Assembly: GCA_030044455.1 (NCBI GenBank)
Contig: JASHVU010000082.1
Location: 1-11,589, forward strand
DNA: 11,589 bases
Source of the DNA: Acidobacteriaceae bacterium
Lineage (GTDB): Bacteria > Acidobacteriota > Terriglobia > Terriglobales > Acidobacteriaceae
Reading direction: 5' to 3'
Shown here: one piece after another, positions 1-7,948 of the stretch
How positions within the stretch are numbered: position 1 is the first letter of the stretch
Layout: every line of letters starts with the position of its first letter
Position numbers and translations under genes: made by a program
The notes under the pieces: generated by a model
Told to the model about the DNA's origin: nothing
Database searches by the model: none
The model's input: only the letters and a program-made list of their open reading frames with translations

Positions 1-620
1 GCGCGCTTCTGGAGGCCTGCGTCGTGAATCTTCCATGCGCCCACTGGGTCGTCGCCACCGATGCGCGTGGTGGCAAAGATCATCTCCCAGAGCTTGGCGA
101 GTGCGGTGTCGGGCGCGTCGTTTGGGAACATTTCAGCGGCCCACGCCGGCGTGGCACTGGCAACGATGGTCCAGTTGATTTCGTGGCGGGTGATGAGCTC
201 GAGCGCGGGACGATAAGCGATGGAGACAGCGCGATTGGCGCGGCCCACCTTGCCGGAATCTTCGTTTGAGAGCAGCGAAGGATTGCCGCCGGCGATGGCC
301 AGGCGCGCGGTGCCCGCCTTGAAGGCCGCGCCCATGCCGTCGTAGAGCCAGCCGGGGGCGCGGTCAAAACTCGCGTCGGGCGCATAGTGGTAGCGCATCA
401 GCGTGGCTTCGTCATCGGTGTAGAGCGTGGTGACGAGCGCGGCTCCTGCTCGGTAAGCATGCTCGGTGATGCGACGGGCTAGCGGCAATGCGTCGAGCGC
501 GGCGGTCATCAGCAGTTCCTGTCCGGCTTTGAGGCCGAGTCCCACCTTGACCGCGACTTCGGCCAGCTGGTCGATCTTCTGTTCCTGCGTTTTGTCGGTG
601 GCGACCGCTGCGTCTGCCAT
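1..620 (-). CDS. M29-family metallo-aminopeptidase, N-terminal part (partial)
   Basis: Broad-specificity metal-dependent aminopeptidase of peptidase family M29 (AmpS/PepS/aminopeptidase T type), a cytoplasmic enzyme that removes N-terminal residues from peptides. The frame reads from an ATG at 620 leftward without a stop and leaves the window, giving 206 residues of an enzyme usually near 370-420. Visible family features are the opening KIDQLAEVAVKVGLGLKAGQ, the helix with ARRITEHAYRAGA, the segment YTDDEATLMRYHYAP, and WLYDGMGAAFKAGTARLAI followed by GGNPSLL. The metal-ligand Glu/His/Asp residues of the family lie in the C-terminal half, outside the window, so activity cannot be judged. A clear GGAGG Shine-Dalgarno motif stands a few bases upstream of the ATG and supports this start. 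The gene diverges from the isoprenoid-synthase-like gene across a 228-bp gap. Family assignment is fairly sure; substrate is not. Confidence 0.85.
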   Translation of the reverse strand, partial: MADAAVATDKTQEQKIDQLAEVAVKVGLGLKAGQELLMTAALDALPLARRITEHAYRAGAALVTTLYTDDEATLMRYHYAPDASFDRAPGWLYDGMGAAFKAGTARLAIAGGNPSLLSNEDSGKVGRANRAVSIAYRPALELITRHEINWTIVASATPAWAAEMFPNDAPDTALAKLWEMIFATTRIGGDDPVGAWKIHDAGLQKR

Positions 621-718
621 GAGTCCTCCAGGATTTGCTCTGCTTTAAGAGTAAGGGGCGAGATTCGGTTGGTTCAACTCAGAGCCAGCGCGTTGTCGAA
701 CGTAATTTCAGTTCTTTC

Positions 719-807
719 GCCCGCTAAAGCGGGCTTACATTGCATTCCCCTCGCCGCTTTCCCCCGGCTTACGCCTGGGGCTACCCTCTGGCGCCCGCTT
801 CGCGGGC
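719..807. repeat. Three-hairpin palindromic repeat element
   Basis: Three GC-rich stem-loops lie in a row in the divergent intergenic region. The first (719-734) has 7-bp arms GCCCGCT/AGCGGGC and a 2-nt loop. The second (761-780) has arms CCCCCGGC/GCCTGGGG with one mismatch and loop TTAC. The third (793-807) has 6-bp arms GCCCGC/GCGGGC and loop TTC. The first and third stems share the GCCCGC arm, as expected of a composite REP/BIME-type unit. The element ends about 40 nt before the isoprenoid-synthase-like start codon, so it is probably in that gene's leader or promoter region. It resembles dispersed intergenic palindromes of acidobacterial genomes, which is recollection and not checked. No other full copy is in the window. 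Confidence 0.6.
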
Positions 808-848
808 TTGCGGAACTCTACGCAACGGGATTCCGTACATCAATCTCG

Positions 849-2204
849 ATGAACGAAACCTTTCATTCGAGCTGGGTGGAGCGGGAAGTTGCGCGGACCG
901 CCGAGGCATGGCATGGATGTGCCGGGCTGCCTATGCCTCCGGCCACGAGCTACGCTCAGGGAGATCAGCGCCGACGCGAAGCCGAGTACGACCGTGCCAT
1001 GCACCTGGTTGAGCGGGAGTCAGACGCGGCGAAGGGCACCTGTGGCGGGCGACTTGCCGCGCAGGAGCGCATTCTGGCGGTGTTCGGCGAATTTGCCACG
1101 GTGGCGCTTTCGCTGCCCGCTGACGCCGTTGATCTCATCACCGGTATCTTTTTGCCTACGGGCGCCGACTTTACCCGCCGGTCGCGGAAGTTCGATCCTG
1201 AGTTGACCATGGCGTCGATCATTCAGGCTTGCCGCAATGCCTGGACGGTGTGCGGCCTGCAGCCGTTGCTCGGCGAGCGTGCGGGCATTACTCCGTCGAT
1301 CATGGGCTACAGCCTGCTTTATCCCTACACCGACAATTACCTCGATGCCGAAGACAAGTCCCCGGCCGCTAAGCGCAAGTTTTGCATGCGTTTTCGCCAG
1401 CGGTTGCGCGGAGAGATGCTGCCGCCCGCCGACGCGCACGAGGCAACGGTGTGGGCGCTCGTCGAAATGGTCGAAGGCCAGTATCCGCGCGCGCAATATG
1501 CGCAAGTGTTTGACAGTATGCTGGCGATTCACCAGGCGCAGGAAGAAAGTGTTGTCCAGTTAACAAGGAAAAGCGCAAGGTGGCGCTTGCCGCGACTTTT
1601 CGCAGGCGCAGGGTTGCGCCCGCGGCTCGGTAGCGCGCCCTCCGCCGAGCGCATTCTGGCCATTAGTTTTGCCAAAGGAGGAACTTCAGTGTTGGCCGAC
1701 GCGTGTCTGGCACGCGGATGGGTCGACACTCAGGAGAGCCGGCTTGCCTTTGACTGGGGAGCGCTGTTGCAACTTGGCGATGACCTGCAGGATGTGCGCG
1801 AGGATCTGCGCAACGGCTCGGCCACGCTTTTTACCCGCACGGCGGCTGATGGAGAGCCGCTCGACGCGCTGGTGTGCCAGCTATTGAACTTCAGCGAGCG
1901 CGTAGGCGCGGAGATGGATGAGTTTGCGCACGGCTCGGCCGCGCTCAAGGACCTGTTGCGCACAAGCTGGCGGTCGCTGATTATTGCTGCGATTGCCAAT
2001 GCCCGCGAGTTCTTTACGACAGCATTCGTGCGCGAGATCGAGACGACCTCGCAGTTCCGGTTCAGCTTTCTCGCCCGGCGGCACAAACGCGTGAACCGGC
2101 GCAGGGGACTTTACGCGAACGTGTTCGACATTCTGAGCGAGACGCGGGAGGATGCGCCGGCGCCGAGGGGTGCGCTGTGTGCGGAGGCCTCGGCGGGGGT
2201 GTGA
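849..2204 (+). CDS. Class I isoprenoid-synthase-like protein (divergent)
   Basis: A 451-residue, mainly helical, soluble protein that looks like a divergent class I (trans) isoprenoid synthase. Two acidic motifs are spaced as in that fold: D162-N-Y-L-D166 followed by AED, in the place of the first Asp-rich motif, and D311-D-L-Q-D315 followed by VRED, matching the second DDxxD motif that binds Mg2+-diphosphate in polyprenyl synthases. The first motif is DNxxD, not DDxxD, and the chain is longer than the usual 300-350 residues, so the substrate is unknown. No signal peptide or membrane helix is seen. I chose ATG 849 because the frame continues upstream to a TTG at 669 only by reading through the three-hairpin repeat; there is no good Shine-Dalgarno before 849, so the start is uncertain. 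The gene stands alone and converges on glgC. The C-terminal tail (about the last 30 residues, Ala/Arg rich) looks disordered. Fold assignment is moderately sure; function is open. Confidence 0.6.
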   Translation: MNETFHSSWVEREVARTAEAWHGCAGLPMPPATSYAQGDQRRREAEYDRAMHLVERESDAAKGTCGGRLAAQERILAVFGEFATVALSLPADAVDLITGIFLPTGADFTRRSRKFDPELTMASIIQACRNAWTVCGLQPLLGERAGITPSIMGYSLLYPYTDNYLDAEDKSPAAKRKFCMRFRQRLRGEMLPPADAHEATVWALVEMVEGQYPRAQYAQVFDSMLAIHQAQEESVVQLTRKSARWRLPRLFAGAGLRPRLGSAPSAERILAISFAKGGTSVLADACLARGWVDTQESRLAFDWGALLQLGDDLQDVREDLRNGSATLFTRTAADGEPLDALVCQLLNFSERVGAEMDEFAHGSAALKDLLRTSWRSLIIAAIANAREFFTTAFVREIETTSQFRFSFLARRHKRVNRRRGLYANVFDILSETREDAPAPRGALCAEASAGV

Positions 2205-2206
2205 GG

Positions 2207-2254
2207 GTGCGGGCGAGGGCACCCGCACGACAACCGGCCTGGAGGCCGGCGCTA
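2207..2254. repeat. Two-hairpin repeat, copy 1 (convergent gene ends)
   Basis: This element fills almost all of the 55-bp gap between the isoprenoid-synthase-like stop (2204) and the glgC stop (2260). Hairpin A (2207-2228) has a 7-bp GTGCGGG/CCCGCAC stem, one C-A mismatch, one further G-C pair and a 4-nt loop. Hairpin B (2234-2249) has arms CCGGCCT/AGGCCGG and a GG loop. Positions 2222-2254 match 6477-6509 exactly (33 nt), and hairpin A is also homologous in both copies. No U-tract follows on either strand, so it is not a textbook intrinsic terminator, though it may act as a 3'-end barrier for both converging transcripts. Confidence 0.75.
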
Positions 2255-2259
2255 AGAAT

Positions 2260-3513
<1,254 letters not shown>

Positions 3514-3681
3514 GTCCATAGGTCCCCCGACCTGGTTGCGATTCTCATGGTATTGTCCCGCCCGCCGATGGGTCACAATCAGGAAATGTGCCTGCTTCGG
3601 AGGACGCTCGACGAACTCGGGATCGAACGCTGGAGAATACCACACGAACGTGAACTCTCGTCCAGCATGCGTGTGGATGAA

Positions 3682-3711
3682 GTTTAAGCCCGGGGAGTTG
3701 GCAGGCGTCAA
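3682..3711 (-). promoter_or_regulatory. Candidate sigma-70-type promoter for glgC
   Basis: On the minus strand a TTGACG hexamer (3711-3706, five of six matches to the -35 consensus) is followed after 18 nt by TTAAAC (3687-3682), a weak -10; TAAACT one base further is an alternative at 19 nt. It lies just after the terminator of the preceding unit and would give a glgC leader of about 160 nt. The -35 is good and the -10 poor, so this is tentative. Confidence 0.35.
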
Positions 3712-3727
3712 CCGGCCGGCGTTTCGC

Positions 3728-3759
3728 AAAAAACTAAAGCGGCGCAAAGAGCGCCGCTT
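3728..3759 (-). terminator. Intrinsic terminator of the ydcF-like/beta-barrel unit
   Basis: On the minus strand, about 40 nt after the beta-barrel stop codon, a perfect 9-bp stem (AAGCGGCGC/GCGCCGCTT, 3737-3759) with loop TCTTT is followed by TAG and six T residues (3733-3728), the standard Rho-independent arrangement. It is nested inside a 10-bp inverted repeat (3721-3730 with 3775-3784) whose left arm takes in the last three T residues. It separates the upstream unit from glgC. Confidence 0.85.
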
Positions 3760-3800
3760 GAGTACCAATTTGTCTTTGCGAAACCTGAGCGGGCCCTAAT

Positions 3801-4571
3801 CTACCAACCCGAAACCCAGTTCGCTTTACGGGTAGAGCGCTTGGCCTTGGTGAACTTGTATTGCAGCCCCACCGAGATAGCGAAATTGATGTCGTTCTGC
3901 GTGATGTTGGGCGGGTAGTTAATGCTGTAGCGCGTCCATACCGCGTCGGGTGTAATGCGGAAGACCAAATGTTCCGAGCGGTTAAGGTCCATGTGCCCGC
4001 CAACGATGACGGCCGGCGCAATCTGGTTGTTGTAGAAGCCCACAAATGATGCCGGCTTTCCCAGCAGATCCTGTTGAAAGATGCCGTCGACGCCGCCGCC
4101 CATGACGTGGGCAATCAGCGCGCCGTGCTTGTTGTGCGGCCCCAGCCACTCGAGGCCGCCGGTAAAGAAGTACTCGCTTACGAAGGGTCCCTTCAGGTCA
4201 AGCGAGTTGGGGGCCGCGCCGCTGGTGCCCACGTAACCGCGGCCCGAAGCTTCAATGCCCCAGTTGCGGGTGAGCCAAAAAGAGCCGTTCAGGTCGAGTC
4301 CGCCCAGGTTGGAGCCCTGCAGCAGGTTCGGGCCGGCCTTCATGTGGTCGTACGCCATTCCTAGCGAAAGATCGTAGCGGTTGTCGTAGCGGACGTTGGC
4401 CAGCGGGTCGACCTGAACGTATTCGGGAGGCGCAGGGGCCTGGTCCTGGGCCTGCACGTTGGCAGGTTGCTGGCTGGAGCTCGAGCTTTGGGCTTCAGTT
4501 GACGCTCCGGCGCACAAGACCAGGCCGGCAACGGCTGCTGCAATAGCTAAAAACCTTACTGGGAGACGCAT
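3801..4571 (-). CDS. Outer-membrane beta-barrel protein
   Basis: A 256-residue exported protein. From ATG 4571 the sequence opens MRLPVRFLAIAAAVAGLVLC and reaches a probable signal-peptidase I site near STEAQS; the Cys at about 20 is not in a lipobox. A low-complexity Ser/Gln/Pro/Ala linker (about residues 28-55) leads to alternating-hydrophobicity strands such as YDLSLGMAYDHM, LDLNGSFWLTRNWGIEASG, FVSEYFFTGGLEWLG, HLVFRITPDAVWTRYSI and INFAISVGLQYKF, typical of small OmpA/OmpW-like eight-strand barrels. Unusually, after the presumed last strand ending in Phe there is a basic extension of about 16 residues ending in Trp. The same frame is open to an ATG at 4670, but that start overlaps the preceding gene and puts a long N-terminus before the signal peptide, so 4571 is preferred; there is no strong Shine-Dalgarno. 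It lies 65 nt after the ydcF-like stop and shares its terminator. The barrel is likely; specific function is unknown. Confidence 0.75.
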   Translation of the reverse strand: MRLPVRFLAIAAAVAGLVLCAGASTEAQSSSSSQQPANVQAQDQAPAPPEYVQVDPLANVRYDNRYDLSLGMAYDHMKAGPNLLQGSNLGGLDLNGSFWLTRNWGIEASGRGYVGTSGAAPNSLDLKGPFVSEYFFTGGLEWLGPHNKHGALIAHVMGGGVDGIFQQDLLGKPASFVGFYNNQIAPAVIVGGHMDLNRSEHLVFRITPDAVWTRYSINYPPNITQNDINFAISVGLQYKFTKAKRSTRKANWVSGW

Positions 4572-4636
4572 CACCAACCAGCTTACAAGACCATACCGGC
4601 GAGGGACAACGCAGCCGGGGGCCGCATCAAAAGTGA

Positions 4637-5338
4637 TCACGGTTCGCATTTCTCCATTTGACGCGTCCATATCAGATACCGCACAGTTTTCACGATCTCT
4701 TCGGCATTCATGAATGCCGCGTGACCGGCGGTTTCACGCTCAAATGACGGGGCGGCGTGAGTGCTCCACTCGATGGGCGTGCGACTGAGGAGGAGGGCTG
4801 CGCGGCCAAGGTGCCAGTCGTTCGAAATCACCTCGGCCGAATGCCAGCCGTGCTGGTTCATGATGCGCTCGGAGTAGCAGACGTTGTGGATGGTGTCTCG
4901 CGCTTCGAGATCCAGGAATACCGCCGACTCTGGTATGCCCTGTGCCTCAGCGGCGTGGGCCATGACCTGCGCCTCAGTGAACTGGTTGGCGACGGCGGCG
5001 CCGGTAAAGATGAGCCGAGGCGCAACGCCACGTTCGTACTCATGCACGGCTTCAGTCACGCGGGCCAGTCCCCGAGGGCTAGGGTTGCCGTCACTGTCGG
5101 CCGGTGTGCCGAGGACGATGATGGCGTCAAAGCGGGTAAGCGGGGTATTGGACCGGGGCGCGAAGTGGCGGGCGAGAATCGCCCAAGTGAAAGTGAGACA
5201 GATGGCAGCAATTGCGGCAACTATGCCTCGGGTGCGCCAGCTCATGTTATGGCGTCGTGGCGTGGTACGGCGAGGCGGGCGAGGCACGGGCCGGTGTGCC
5301 GATGGGCGCTTTGTGGGGGATTTTGGAACGGCGCTCAA
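4637..5338 (-). CDS. YdcF/DUF218-family inner-membrane protein
   Basis: A 233-residue member of the YdcF/SanA/ElyC (DUF218) family, single-pass inner-membrane proteins linked to envelope integrity and cell-wall precursor handling; the biochemical role of most members is unsettled. From TTG 5338 there is a basic, Pro/Arg-rich cytoplasmic tail (residues 1-37), one membrane helix (about 38-56, GIVAAIAAICLTFTWAILA), then the DUF218 domain in the periplasm: FDAIIVLG (70-77), GNPSPRGLARV, APRLIFTGA, the EAQVMAHAAEAQGIP segment, DTIHNV, and VISNDWHLGRAALLL. These are the conserved blocks of the family. The TTG is favoured because GGAGA sits 9 nt upstream; ATG 5245 (MSWRTRG) would drop the basic tail and is the alternative. 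It is first in a probable two-gene unit with the beta-barrel gene. Family is firm, role is inferred. Confidence 0.8.
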   Translation of the reverse strand: MSAVPKSPTKRPSAHRPVPRPPRRTTPRRHNMSWRTRGIVAAIAAICLTFTWAILARHFAPRSNTPLTRFDAIIVLGTPADSDGNPSPRGLARVTEAVHEYERGVAPRLIFTGAAVANQFTEAQVMAHAAEAQGIPESAVFLDLEARDTIHNVCYSERIMNQHGWHSAEVISNDWHLGRAALLLSRTPIEWSTHAAPSFERETAGHAAFMNAEEIVKTVRYLIWTRQMEKCEP

Positions 5339-5717
5339 GCGGAATCGTCTCCAGACTCAACTCTAAACTGCGATCCTTAAGGGTCTGGGTTAGGCGGGTT
5401 GCAGGTTGGGCCTGGGGCCTAAGTGAGCCTATCCCCTCCCTAATGAACCGACGGCGATTCGCGATTTGATTTCAATTACGTATAAGCTTCAGGCTGGCGA
5501 TATGTTAGAAATCAACAGAATTACATGTTACATCTCTTGAATCAGAAGCTTGCGTGGGTGGTCGCCCGTCCATTGCAGCAACCGTCAACATGAGGCAAGA
5601 CCGGTATGCCTCATTCAACAATCATTCTCTGCATCGAATGATTGGAGAACAACTCCTTTTGACTTAACAGGATGGTGGCGCGCCGATGGCGCCCTCGTCT
5701 GGATCCGCAGCCCACTG
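5339..5717. other. Gene-free gap with AT-rich core and stem-loops
   Basis: This 379-bp stretch lies between the ydcF-like start and the nitroreductase stop, both on the minus strand. I find no convincing gene in it. About 5461-5550 is clearly AT-richer than the surroundings and carries an 8-bp inverted repeat, TTGATTTC (5466-5473) with GAAATCAA (5508-5515), 34 nt apart. Two adjacent perfect stem-loops follow at 5590-5644. The ydcF-like promoter must be in the lower-coordinate part, but no good -35/-10 pair stands out. Confidence 0.6.
5590..5656. repeat. Tandem perfect stem-loops in intergenic gap
   Basis: Stem-loop 1 (5590-5614) has 8-bp arms ATGAGGCA/TGCCTCAT and a 9-nt loop containing ACCGGT. 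Stem-loop 2 (5619-5644) has 9-bp arms CAATCATTC/GAATGATTG and an 8-nt loop. Four bases separate them. A short third stem GGAG/CTCC (5644-5656, loop AACAA) abuts the second. All stems are perfect. On the minus strand the group starts about 60 nt after the nitroreductase stop, but no U-tract follows any stem, so termination is only one possibility; operator sites or a small structured RNA are others. Confidence 0.55.
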
Positions 5718-6341
5718 TTATTTCAGATCCAGCGGCTGGCCCCAGGCCGAGAAGACGATCTCGTTGAGCGGCTTGCGCTGCCGAGGGGCGAGCTCGCGCT
5801 TGATGAGTTCCTCGTTGCCCAGCGACTCGGGTGAGTCCTGGTAGCCAAGGGCGATGGCTGCGCCAATCTCGTAATCGGCTGGAATTTCGAGCAGCGTCCG
5901 TGCCTTTTCGCGGTCCACACCGCCCATCTGGTGGGTGGTCATGCCCAGTGCCGCGGCCTGCAGCACCAGGTAGGCGCAAGCTGCGCCCAGATCGTAGAAA
6001 GCAAAGTGGTTCGGCGAGCCATTGTGGCTCAGATTGGACTTGGCCAGGCCCACGATCAAAACCGGCGCCTTGGGCGCCCAGGCCTGATTGAAACCCATGA
6101 GCGACTCCCGGATCTTCTCGTGGGTGCTGGTGCCGCGCAGGCCCACGATGTAGCGCCAGGGCTGCTCGTTGTTTGATGAGGGCGTCCAACGGACTGCCTC
6201 AAAGATGCGTTGCAGGTCCTGTTTGCTGACTTCGCGAGGGGAAAAAGCGCGGGCGCTCCAGCGCTCAAGGAAAATGGGAAGGACGCCGTCGATTTTTGGA
6301 GCGTGCTTCTGGCTGGCTACTTCACTGGCAGATGCGGACAT
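5718..6341 (-). CDS. Nitroreductase-family protein
   Basis: A 207-residue FMN-dependent oxidoreductase of the nitroreductase fold, expected to act as a cytoplasmic homodimer using NAD(P)H to reduce nitro-aromatics, quinones or related acceptors; the natural substrate is unknown. The FMN-binding start of the fold is clear: R27-W-S-A-R-A-F33 and the loop P54-S-S-N-N-E-Q-P-W62-R. Later come YDLGAACAYLVLQAAALGM and the GGVDREKARTLLEIP/AIALGY segment that closes the flavin site. Length fits single-domain members. ATG 6341 is chosen because AGGAG lies 9 nt upstream; the frame is open further but the extra residues look like leader. asnS lies 181 bp upstream on the same strand, with a two-hairpin repeat between, so co-transcription is doubtful. 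Family is firm, substrate unknown. Confidence 0.9.
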   Translation of the reverse strand: MSASASEVASQKHAPKIDGVLPIFLERWSARAFSPREVSKQDLQRIFEAVRWTPSSNNEQPWRYIVGLRGTSTHEKIRESLMGFNQAWAPKAPVLIVGLAKSNLSHNGSPNHFAFYDLGAACAYLVLQAAALGMTTHQMGGVDREKARTLLEIPADYEIGAAIALGYQDSPESLGNEELIKRELAPRQRKPLNEIVFSAWGQPLDLK

Positions 6342-6461
6342 GAACGAAGGCTCCTGGGAATTGCGAATGCATGTTTTTGATTCATAAGTCCGGGTTGGGG
6401 ATTCCGGGGGTAAGGAAGAAGTTGTTGCAACGAGGGTCCAAATCGACGGGATACCCGCAAG

Positions 6462-6509
6462 GTGCGGGCCAGAAGGCCCGCACGACAACCGGCCTGGAGG
6501 CCGGCGCTA
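6462..6509. repeat. Two-hairpin repeat, copy 2 (3' of asnS)
   Basis: Same element as at 2207-2254 and in the same orientation on the plus strand. Hairpin A (6462-6483) is a perfect 9-bp stem, GTGCGGGCC/GGCCCGCAC, with loop AGAA. Hairpin B (6489-6504) is identical to copy 1, CCGGCCT/AGGCCGG with GG loop. The 33 nt from 6477 to 6509 are identical to 2222-2254. It begins 13 nt past the asnS stop codon, again directly at a gene 3' end, and has no U-tract on either side. Confidence 0.75.
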
Positions 6510-6522
6510 CTGTCGTGTCGCG

Positions 6523-7899
6523 CTAGGGGTAAATGCGGTGCAGGGTGCGGGCAAAGGGGATGGTTTCGCGGACGTGCTCCAAGCCGCATACCCAGGCCAC
6601 CATGCGCTCGATGCCCATGCCGAATCCGGAGTGGGGCACGCTGCCGTAGCGGCGCAGGTCGAGATACCACTGGAAGGCGTCCATGGGAAGGTTGTGTTTC
6701 TCGATGCGGCTCTTGAGCAGCTCGTAGCTTGAGACGCGCTGCGAGCCGCCAATGATTTCGCCGTAGCCCTCGGGAGCCAGCACGTCGACGCAGAGGGCGT
6801 ACTTTGGATCCTTCGGATCGGGCTCCATGTAAAAAGCCTTTACGTCAGCGGGATAGCGGTGAACCATGACCGGGCGGTCGTATTGCGAGCTGAGCCAGGT
6901 CTCATCGGGGGAGCCGAAGTCGTTGCCGTACTCGAAAGGCGCCTCGATATGGCCGTCCTTGTGGGCCTGGTTGAGCATTTCAGCGGCTTCGTCGTAGCGC
7001 AGGCGCGGAAAGGGGGGCTTGATGGGTTCAAGTTTTGCCGGGTCGCGGCCGATGGTTATCAGGTCCTGCGGACGGTTCTTTAGAACAGATTGAACGATGT
7101 GGGAGAGGAAGTTCTCGGCCAGCTCGAGGAGGCCGTCGAGATCCATAAAGGCCACTTCGGGCTCGATCATCCAGAACTCGGTCAAGTGACGGCGGGTCTT
7201 CGATTTCTCGGCCCGGAAAGTGGGCCCAAAGCTATAGACCTTGCCCAGCGCCAGGGCCGTCGACTCGATATAAAGCTGGCCGGACTGAGTGAGATAGGCC
7301 GGATCTCCGAAGTAGTCCACGGGAAACAGAGTGGAGGTGCCTTCGCAGGCCGCGGGGGTGAGGATGGGCGGATCGGTGCGGATGAAGCCGTTGGTATCAA
7401 AATATTCAGCCGCCGCGCGCATGATTTCGGCCCTGATGCGGAGGATGGCCGATTGTCGTGGCGTGCGTACCCAGAGGTGACGGTGCTCCATGAGAAAGTC
7501 GACGCCGTGCTCCTTGAGCGAGATTGGGAACGGGTCAGTCTCGGGTACGCGGTGAACCACCTCGATGTTTTCGATATCAAGCTCATAGCCGCCAGGGGCG
7601 CGCTTATCGGCGCGGACCTTGCCCTGAACAATGACGCTCGATTCCTGCGTAAGTCCCTTGAGGGCTTCGAAGACCTGGGCAGGCACACTTTTCACATGGG
7701 CAACGCCCTGGATGGTGCCGGAACCGTCGCGAAAGATGGGGAATAAAAGCTTGCCGCTCTCGCGCAGGTTGTAAAGCCATCCGCGCAGAGTAACGGAGCG
7801 GCCATCGAAGGCGCCGATTCCGGCAACGGTGGCCATGGGCGGGGGCGTTGGCTGGACATCGGTGGAGGGTGTTGCGGGAGAGCTGACTTCGTCTGGCAT
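6523..7899 (-). CDS. asnS: Asparaginyl-tRNA synthetase
   Basis: Class IIb aminoacyl-tRNA synthetase that charges tRNA-Asn with asparagine in the cytoplasm. At 458 residues it has normal length. After a Ser/Pro/Thr-rich, probably flexible N-terminus of about 25 residues comes the OB-fold anticodon-binding domain ([19 protein letters not shown] through VQGKV), then the catalytic domain: motif 2 as [20 protein letters not shown] with WMIEPEVAF, the GEIIGGSQR segment, and motif 3 as [16 protein letters not shown], ending [14 protein letters not shown]. The FRAE and GMGIER signatures are intact. ATG 7899 has AGAGGA a few bases upstream; a TTG at 7920 would add seven residues and ATG 7815 lies too close to the OB-fold. 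The leader contains a heptad repeat. It diverges from the YwiC-like gene across about 200 bp. The alternative, a nondiscriminating AspRS, is unlikely from the motif 2 context. Confidence 0.95.
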   Translation of the reverse strand: MPDEVSSPATPSTDVQPTPPPMATVAGIGAFDGRSVTLRGWLYNLRESGKLLFPIFRDGSGTIQGVAHVKSVPAQVFEALKGLTQESSVIVQGKVRADKRAPGGYELDIENIEVVHRVPETDPFPISLKEHGVDFLMEHRHLWVRTPRQSAILRIRAEIMRAAAEYFDTNGFIRTDPPILTPAACEGTSTLFPVDYFGDPAYLTQSGQLYIESTALALGKVYSFGPTFRAEKSKTRRHLTEFWMIEPEVAFMDLDGLLELAENFLSHIVQSVLKNRPQDLITIGRDPAKLEPIKPPFPRLRYDEAAEMLNQAHKDGHIEAPFEYGNDFGSPDETWLSSQYDRPVMVHRYPADVKAFYMEPDPKDPKYALCVDVLAPEGYGEIIGGSQRVSSYELLKSRIEKHNLPMDAFQWYLDLRRYGSVPHSGFGMGIERMVAWVCGLEHVRETIPFARTLHRIYP

Positions 7900-7920
7900 G
7901 GAATCCTCTGGAAAAAACAA

Positions 7921-7948
7921 GTGGTCAGTGGTCAGGGATCAGTGATCC
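7921..7948. repeat. Heptad tandem repeat with palindrome, asnS leader
   Basis: Four 7-nt units follow one another: GTGGTCA, GTGGTCA, GGGATCA, GTGATCC. The last two create the near-perfect palindrome GGATCAGTGATCC (7936-7948), followed on the plus strand by G and seven T residues (7950-7956). The repeat begins 22 nt upstream of the asnS start codon. Similar GGTCAGTGGTCA strings occur between genes in other GC-rich genomes; whether this is a dispersed family here cannot be told from one copy. Confidence 0.5.

Noticed and set aside
669..848. N-terminal extension of the isoprenoid-synthase-like gene from TTG 669
   Set aside because: It would translate the three-hairpin repeat; the residues look like repeat-derived sequence and ATG 849 begins a plausible helical protein.
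2205..2259. Bidirectional intrinsic terminator between the converging genes
   Set aside because: The stems are strong but neither strand has a U-tract, and the same sequence occurs after asnS, so it is listed as a repeat instead.
4757..5380. Long open frame antisense to the ydcF-like gene
   Set aside because: No domain, no ribosome site, and the opposite strand encodes all conserved DUF218 blocks.
7090..7746. Long open frame antisense to asnS
   Set aside because: It is the complement of a well-conserved synthetase; long antisense frames are normal in GC-rich genes and the protein has no recognisable domain.
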